This document shows, one piece after another, positions 5,973-9,770 of a stretch of 9,770 nucleotides of DNA. Under the pieces are notes generated by a model. The model saw only the letters and a list, made by a program, of their open reading frames with translations, was not told the origin of the DNA and did not search any database. How positions within the stretch are numbered: the first letter of the stretch is position 1; each line of letters opens with the position of its first letter. The DNA is from CAKSXP01 sp964539115 (GTDB lineage Bacteria; Bacillota; Clostridia; Oscillospirales; Oscillospiraceae). The DNA lies in contig CAZIHY010000077.1 in NCBI GenBank assembly GCA_964539115.1, positions 1 to 9,770 on the forward strand. Direction: 5' to 3'. The translations under genes and the position numbers were made by a program.

Positions 5973-7212
5973 CTTGATTTTCTCCTTCGTTTCTTTCATT
6001 TATATCTTCTGCGCGGAGCCGCGTCATATCCTCTTCAGTGAGTTTCTTTTCAACGCCGATCTGCTCGATGCACTCGGCATGCAGCGTAACCGTAAGCACC
6101 CCGTCCGTAACTGATGAGGAAAAATTGTAATCCTCAACGCTCCCGTCCGCTCCTATCTCTTCGAGCAGGCTTTCATACAGCTGAGTCTGCATCTCGCTTT
6201 CTGCGAGAACAGGATCAATGCTTACTACTTCGGTATCGTAGCTTACTGTCCGTGTTTCGCTTATCCCAATAGGCAGCGAAAACACGCCTTTTATTGAAAG
6301 ATAATGGTCTAGAGTAATTTTAACACAGTCCGATGTGAAAATTCCACTGCTTTTATAAAAGTTTATGCGCTTACTGCCCAAAATCAGCGAAATATAACGT
6401 TCAGTCTCTCCCTTTTCTGTTTTTTTCACTGTTTCCAGTGGTTTTTGGACCGTCAATGTATACCACGTGCGCGCATACACCTCTGCACGGGAATGTTCAA
6501 ACCTCAGCGGCGCAAAGCTGCTGGTCACCGCCCCGCTCACAAGCTTATCCCCGGCGGCGACAGTCTGTCCGTTCAAAGCCAGCTTTTCGCCGTTTAGAAC
6601 GCGGATGTCGGTTATTATTCCCGCCTTTTCCGCAATAATGTCACAGGTCTCGTCCTCTTCAAACACCTCAGGTATAGGAGTGCGCTCACGGACTATCACC
6701 TCTGCGCGGCTGCCCCTTATATTGAGCGTCAAAAAGCTCAGTTCCGGAAGCAGCACCAGCGCCTTACTTCGAATGTTGTCGGAAACAAAGGACGGCCAAT
6801 AGCTGCCTATCCCAACGCCTATGCTGTCCAGCGCGGAGATTATTTCCCATTCGCTCACTGTCTCATTGCCCGTGACTTCTATCTCCCAGACATGAAGCGA
6901 CCCCCAGAACAGCAGCAGGGTGAACAATACAGGTCCCGCAAAAAGCACTGCACGGCGGCGCAGGCCGCGCATCGTGCCGGGTACGCCATGCTCCTGAACA
7001 CGTGTGACCTCACAGTTTGTACGTTTTGAAAGCGAGCAGAACCTTTCCCAATCCTTCTTATAGAGATTCAGACACATTGTGTACTCGTCCGTACGCCGGA
7101 CTTTCCAGAAACGCAGATCACATGAGGCGCAGCGGTTGAGAAGTTCCTCCGCTTCGAGCCCTTTTATCTCCGCCATCACACAGCCACGTACCAGATTAAG
7201 AATTTTTTCCAT
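5965..7212 (-). CDS. yqfD: Sporulation protein YqfD
   Basis: YqfD is a mother-cell sporulation membrane protein found in nearly all endospore formers; in B. subtilis it belongs to the sigma-E regulon. The 415-residue protein has a cytoplasmic N-terminal domain (1-85), one membrane segment at about 88-108 (VLFAGPVLFTLLLFWGSLHV), and a large extracytoplasmic domain. The latter starts WEIEVTGNETVSEWEIISAL (109-128), a POTRA-like opening, and continues through IRGSRAEVIVRERTPIPEV with the family's (V/I)-x-V-x-E-R pattern. The N-terminal domain contains C28-x2-C31 plus C47, C59 and C67, more cysteines than I would expect. The ATG at 7210-7212 follows AGGGG at 8 nt, and the T-A-G just before that is the stop of yqfC. 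The C-terminus is very acidic and overlaps the phoH start. Confidence 0.93.
   Translation of the reverse strand: MEKILNLVRGCVMAEIKGLEAEELLNRCASCDLRFWKVRRTDEYTMCLNLYKKDWERFCSLSKRTNCEVTRVQEHGVPGTMRGLRRRAVLFAGPVLFTLLLFWGSLHVWEIEVTGNETVSEWEIISALDSIGVGIGSYWPSFVSDNIRSKALVLLPELSFLTLNIRGSRAEVIVRERTPIPEVFEEDETCDIIAEKAGIITDIRVLNGEKLALNGQTVAAGDKLVSGAVTSSFAPLRFEHSRAEVYARTWYTLTVQKPLETVKKTEKGETERYISLILGSKRINFYKSSGIFTSDCVKITLDHYLSIKGVFSLPIGISETRTVSYDTEVVSIDPVLAESEMQTQLYESLLEEIGADGSVEDYNFSSSVTDGVLTVTLHAECIEQIGVEKKLTEEDMTRLRAEDINERNEGENQDD
5982..5987 (-). promoter_or_regulatory. Shine-Dalgarno site for phoH inside the end of yqfD
   Basis: The minus strand reads AAGGAG nine bases before the ATG at 5972. It lies within the last codons of yqfD (Glu-Gly-Glu). 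It is the stronger of two possible ribosome sites for phoH and decides the start, giving an 8-nt overlap with yqfD. Confidence 0.65.
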
Positions 7213-7223
7213 ATGCTACGCCC

Positions 7224-7490
7224 CTATTCATAGTCGATCGACAGGATCTGTCCTGTGACCCTGATCTCATCCCTGTTCATGGCCTCAAGCTCGAGCCCGC
7301 TGCCGTGAATGCTGAGAAGCATTTTTCCAGCGCTTACCACAATATGCTCACGGCCATACTCAATAAGGCCTTTGTGATTTTCAATCAAAACACTTCCGTT
7401 GCCCGTTACCGTCAGCCTAGGCACTGTACCGAGCGAATCCTCCGGAATGTCGAAGATATTGAGCAGTTTAGTGCTGATATTGTTTTTCAA
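7224..7490 (-). CDS. yqfC: Sporulation protein YqfC
   Basis: A small (88 residues) YqfC/YabP-fold protein, the constant partner of YqfD in spore formers. Typical features are IFDIPEDSLGTVPRLTVTGN (12-31), IENHKGLIEYG (36-46) and the closing GQILSIDYE. Its molecular role is unknown; in B. subtilis the pair is expressed in the mother cell under sigma-E. The start codon is TTG (7488-7490), placed 7 nt after GGGAGG, which is a strong site; no ATG is available in frame. It is the first gene of the seven-gene minus-strand operon and 11 nt separate it from yqfD. I could not find a convincing sigma-E promoter upstream by eye. Confidence 0.92.
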   Translation of the reverse strand: MKNNISTKLLNIFDIPEDSLGTVPRLTVTGNGSVLIENHKGLIEYGREHIVVSAGKMLLSIHGSGLELEAMNRDEIRVTGQILSIDYE

Positions 7491-7581
7491 AACAACACCT
7501 CCCTATCACGGAATGATATTCCCGAACAGTAAAGTTTAGGACTTTCGCCGCATAGTCTTTTTCCGTCGGGAGGCGATCAAT
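7491..7581. other. Divergent intergenic region between yqfC and the ylbJ-like gene
   Basis: This 91-nt gap must hold the control signals for both the yqfC operon (minus) and the ylbJ-like gene (plus). Each end carries a strong ribosome site: GGGAGG for yqfC (minus strand, 7498-7503) and GGGAGG for the ylbJ-like gene (7568-7573, 8-nt spacer to TTG at 7582). The centre has two short inverted repeats (7510-7522 and 7531-7545). I compared both strands with sigma-A and sigma-E patterns and found no pair of boxes at proper spacing, so no promoter is called. Confidence 0.6.
7510..7522. promoter_or_regulatory. Short palindrome GGAAT-GAT-ATTCC, possible operator
   Basis: A perfect 5-bp inverted repeat with a 3-bp centre sits 20 nt before the yqfC start. 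A second, AAAGT-TTAGG-ACTTT, follows at 7531-7545. Their position between two divergent sporulation-linked genes fits a regulator site, but arms of five bases occur by chance, so this is only a candidate. Confidence 0.3.
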
Positions 7582-8547
7582 TTGTCACACAGGACCGAAC
7601 GTATCATTATGACTATCTTTACGCTTGTTTCACTTTTTGTTCTGATGCTGGGCTCAAAATACGCTGTGTCTGCTGCCACAGACGGCCTTGGCGTCTGCAT
7701 TTCCGTGATAGTACCATCTCTGCTGCCGTTTTTTGTCGTATCCTCCATGCTGTGCGCATATGGCTTTCCCTCGGCGCTCGGAAGACGCTTTTCCCCCATC
7801 ACAACAAAGCTTTTCGGCGTTTCTGGCGAGGGAGCCGCGGCCTTTTTTATCGGCATTACCGGTGGCTACCCGCTCGGAGCGGCATCAGTCGCAGAAATAT
7901 ACCGCAGCGGACAGATCGAACAGAACGAGGCGGAACGGATGCTGGCATTCTGCAACAATACCGGCCCGGCTTTTATAATAGGAACGGCAGGCGCCGGCAT
8001 ATTTTCCTCAGTTAAAATCGGCTTTGAGCTCTACGCGGCACATGTCCTGGCAGCTGTTATCGTTGGCATACTTTTTTCACGCAAGAAAAACACGGCTCCG
8101 GTTTACCGCTCGTCTGCATCGCCGGCGCCGAAATTTACGGACGCTCTGGTTTCAGCTGTTAAGGCTTCAGCTCTCTCCGTTTTGAACATATGCGCCTTTG
8201 TTGTTTTCTTTTCCGCGGTTCTGGGCATTTTCAAAGGCATCGGCGCGCTGGATCTGGCGGCTGGCGAGCTTGCCTTCCATCTTCCGCTGTCCCTACGTCA
8301 CACAAGGGCGCTGCTGACGGGCTTTCTCGAACTCGGAGGCGGTATAACCGCACTCTCCGGCTGTGCGTCTGACGCCGCCAGTCTCGCGATATGCGCGTTC
8401 ATTCTCGGCTGGGGTGGCCTGTCCGTACATTGCCAAACGATGGCCGCAGTGTCCGGAACAGATTTAAAGCTCGGCAGGCATTTCGCCGGCCGAGCCCTGC
8501 ACGGAGTTATATCCGCAATTATTATCGTTTTTTTCGCCCTGTTCTAA
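7582..8547 (+). CDS. ylbJ: YlbJ-like sporulation membrane protein (nucleoside-recognition/Gate domain)
   Basis: A polytopic membrane protein of 321 residues with about eight hydrophobic segments: roughly 9-27, 35-60, 82-100, 126-146, 149-166, 195-217, 265-280 and 304-321. Family marks of YlbJ and related Gate-domain proteins are PSLLPFF (45-51), GGYPLGA (94-100) with the charged EIYRSGQI after it, CNNTGPAFIIG (124-134), LELGGGI (249-255) and GWGGLSVH (276-283). In B. subtilis YlbJ is needed for heat-resistant spores, and Gate-domain proteins have been linked to nucleoside or small-molecule passage, so the transported substrate here is unknown. It is shorter than B. subtilis YlbJ (about 400). 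The start is TTG, with GGGAGG 8 nt upstream; no earlier in-frame start fits. It is the only plus-strand gene, diverging from yqfC and converging on tgt. SpmA-type relatives are an alternative family. Confidence 0.8.
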   Translation: MSHRTERIIMTIFTLVSLFVLMLGSKYAVSAATDGLGVCISVIVPSLLPFFVVSSMLCAYGFPSALGRRFSPITTKLFGVSGEGAAAFFIGITGGYPLGAASVAEIYRSGQIEQNEAERMLAFCNNTGPAFIIGTAGAGIFSSVKIGFELYAAHVLAAVIVGILFSRKKNTAPVYRSSASPAPKFTDALVSAVKASALSVLNICAFVVFFSAVLGIFKGIGALDLAAGELAFHLPLSLRHTRALLTGFLELGGGITALSGCASDAASLAICAFILGWGGLSVHCQTMAAVSGTDLKLGRHFAGRALHGVISAIIIVFFALF

Positions 8548-8548
8548 A

Positions 8549-9679
8549 TCAAATGCGCTTGTCAAGCATTTCCGCATATTTTGAGCGGAAGCTTTCATAC
8601 TCCCCGGCCTCTATAGCTTTGCGGATGCGCTCTGTCAGCTTATTATAGAAATACAGATTATGCATAACCGAGAGACGCAGAGCGAGCATTTCTCCCGATT
8701 TGAACAGGTGCCTGATATAGCCTCTCGTAAATCTTCGGCATACCGGACAGTCGCATTCGGGGTCTATCGGCTGTTCATCGCGCTCGTACTTTTTGTTGAA
8801 CAGGTTTATAATTCCGCCCCATGTGAATAGGTGGCCGTGCCGACCGTTTCGCGCAGGCATTACACAGTCAAAGAAATCAATGCCCCTGTATACGCCCTCG
8901 ATTATATTTCCGGGAGTGCCTACTCCCATCAGGTATCTCGGTCTGTCCTTCGGCATATACTCCTCAACAGTCGCTATCGTATCATACATCTCCTGAGTTG
9001 TCTCGCCGACGGCAAGTCCGCCTATGGCATACCCCGCAAGGTCGAGCTCCGCTATTTTCTGCATATGCTCTACGCGCAGGTCCGGGAAGATCGTTCCCTG
9101 ATTGATGCCCCACAACACCTGTCCGGGGTTTACCGCATCCACCTGTGAATTATATTCATCCAGCGCCGACTTGCACCTTTGCAGCCAGCGGTATGTCCTG
9201 TCGCACGAAGCTCTTACATAATCCCTGGGAGACGGTATCTTGATACATTCGTCAAAAGCCATTGCAATGTCGCTGCCGAGATTGGACTGTATCCTCATGC
9301 TCTCTTCCGGACCCATGAATATCTTTCGTCCGTCTACATGGGAGTTGAAATACACGCCGTCCTCATCTATCTTCCGAAGCTTTGCAAGCGAGAAAATCTG
9401 AAACCCGCCGCTGTCGGTCAAAATGGGGCGGTCCCAGGTCATGAACTTATGCAGACCTCCCATATCGCGAACGAGATCATCCCCCGGTCTCACGTGCAGG
9501 TGGTACGTGTTGGAAAGCTCAACCTGGCAGCCGATATTCTCAAGATCCTCTGCCGACAGCGCTCCTTTTATAGCCGCAGAGGTCCCTACATTCATAAAGA
9601 CCGGCGTCTGCACAGTACCATGCGGAGTCGTATAGACGCCGCGCCTGGCGTGTCCGTCCTGTGTTATAAGCTCAAACAA
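8549..9679 (-). CDS. tgt: Queuine tRNA-ribosyltransferase (tRNA-guanine transglycosylase)
   Basis: Tgt swaps guanine-34 for the queuosine precursor preQ1 in tRNAs with GUN anticodons (Asp, Asn, His, Tyr). In 376 residues, the usual bacterial length, all catalytic and binding elements are present: LTDSGGFQ with the general acid/base D89 (87-94), FDEC (142-145), GGLAVGE (220-226), MGVGTP (251-256), and DFFDCVMPARNGRHG (268-282) with nucleophile D271. The zinc site is C309, C311, C314 and H340 (CDCPVCRR motif). The start is TTG (9677-9679) 7 nt after the ribosome site AAAGGGAG. A closer ATG at 9682-9684 is out of frame and stops after six codons. queA lies 20 nt upstream as the operon partner. 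The 3' end faces the ylbJ-like gene with one base between the stops. Confidence 0.98.
   Translation of the reverse strand: MFELITQDGHARRGVYTTPHGTVQTPVFMNVGTSAAIKGALSAEDLENIGCQVELSNTYHLHVRPGDDLVRDMGGLHKFMTWDRPILTDSGGFQIFSLAKLRKIDEDGVYFNSHVDGRKIFMGPEESMRIQSNLGSDIAMAFDECIKIPSPRDYVRASCDRTYRWLQRCKSALDEYNSQVDAVNPGQVLWGINQGTIFPDLRVEHMQKIAELDLAGYAIGGLAVGETTQEMYDTIATVEEYMPKDRPRYLMGVGTPGNIIEGVYRGIDFFDCVMPARNGRHGHLFTWGGIINLFNKKYERDEQPIDPECDCPVCRRFTRGYIRHLFKSGEMLALRLSVMHNLYFYNKLTERIRKAIEAGEYESFRSKYAEMLDKRI
8551..8571. terminator. Weak hairpin at the convergent ylbJ/tgt junction
   Basis: AAATGC and GCATTT flank a nine-base loop, giving a six-pair, AT-rich stem with a competing inner GCTT/AAGC pairing. 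It lies just after the ylbJ-like stop and within the last codons of tgt (Met-Leu-Asp-Lys-Arg-Ile). The stem is weak and there is no adjoining run of T on the plus strand, so it is a poor match for an intrinsic terminator, but it is the only structure at a junction that lacks any other. Confidence 0.22.
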
Positions 9680-9686
9680 GGCATTT

Positions 9687-9694
9687 CTCCCTTT
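9687..9694 (-). promoter_or_regulatory. Shine-Dalgarno site for tgt, deciding a TTG start
   Basis: The minus strand reads AAAGGGAG, seven bases before TTG at 9679. The intervening bases include an ATG in another frame, only two bases from the site, whose frame ends almost at once. Spacing and protein homology (Met-Phe-Glu-Leu start) both favour TTG. Confidence 0.75.
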
Positions 9695-9699
9695 CAGTT

Positions 9700-9770
9700 T
9701 TATATTATCACCATTGCATCGCCGAATGAGAAGAAGCGGTATTTTTCGTCTATGGCAGTCTTATATGCCT
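9700..9770 (-). CDS. queA: QueA, S-adenosylmethionine:tRNA ribosyltransferase-isomerase, C-terminal fragment
   Basis: The last 22 codons of a gene entering from the right edge encode AYKTAIDEKYRFFSFGDAMV followed by two Ile and TAA at 9700-9702. The YRFFSFGDAM motif is the hallmark C-terminus of QueA, which transfers the ribosyl part of S-adenosylmethionine to preQ1-modified tRNA to make epoxyqueuosine, the step after Tgt. The gene lies 20 nt before tgt in the same direction, the common queA-tgt operon order. The N-terminal 90% or so lies outside the window, so its integrity cannot be judged. Confidence 0.95.
   Translation of the reverse strand, partial: AYKTAIDEKYRFFSFGDAMVII

Noticed and set aside
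5973..5999. Upstream ATG for phoH at 5999
   Set aside because: Ribosome site weak (AGAAG) and a 35-nt overlap with yqfD; the ATG at 5972 has AAGGAG at 9 nt. Not fully excluded.
8551..8571. Strong bidirectional terminator between ylbJ-like gene and tgt
   Set aside because: The stem is AT-rich, has a competing fold and no T run; kept only as a low-confidence feature.
9682..9684. ATG just upstream of tgt
   Set aside because: Out of frame with tgt, stops after six codons, and only two bases from the ribosome site.
1..9770. Insertion sequence, CRISPR array, tRNA, rRNA or riboswitch
   Set aside because: No transposase-like protein, regular repeat-spacer pattern, tRNA cloverleaf or long structured leader was seen. 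The queA upstream leader, where a preQ1 riboswitch could lie, is outside the window.

Overview
The window looks like chromosome of an endospore-forming member of the Firmicutes (class Clostridia, possibly near Oscillospiraceae). The reasons are sporulation genes yqfC and yqfD at the head of a phoH-ybeY-dgkA-era-recO operon, a YlbJ-like sporulation membrane protein, strong Shine-Dalgarno (SD) sites, frequent TTG/GTG starts and a mid-50s % GC core. The species call is inference; no rRNA is present.

Layout. (1) Positions 1-2367, minus strand: a compact four-gene accessory cluster, read from the right as a beta-propeller lactonase-like protein, a SnoaL/NTF2-like protein, a PPC/DUF296 protein, and the first 27 codons of what appears to be a second PPC/DUF296 protein running off the left edge. 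This block looks more AT-rich than its neighbour. (2) Positions 2413-7490, minus strand: a tight housekeeping/sporulation operon yqfC-yqfD-phoH-ybeY-dgkA-era-recO. Most junctions overlap by 4-8 nt. The pgpH (yqfF) and cdd genes found in the Bacillus subtilis version are absent. (3) Positions 7491-7581: a 91-nt divergent intergenic region with two short inverted repeats. (4) Positions 7582-8547, plus strand: a YlbJ-like/nucleoside-recognition (Gate) membrane protein. (5) Positions 8549-9770, minus strand: tgt and the last 22 codons of queA, two consecutive-pathway enzymes of queuosine tRNA modification; tgt converges on ylbJ with one base between the stop codons.

How the parts work together. 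The central operon joins ribosome maturation and RNA quality control (YbeY, Era, PhoH), lipid-carrier recycling (DgkA), recombination repair (RecO) and mother-cell sporulation functions (YqfC, YqfD). The tgt-queA pair makes queuosine in the wobble position of GUN-anticodon tRNAs. The left cluster is the least understood part. Its members form a translationally coupled unit that could act on a lactone or a ring-type small molecule, but no substrate can be read from sequence. No transposase, CRISPR array, tRNA or rRNA was seen. Except for the last base pairs at either edge, no gap exceeds 100 bases.
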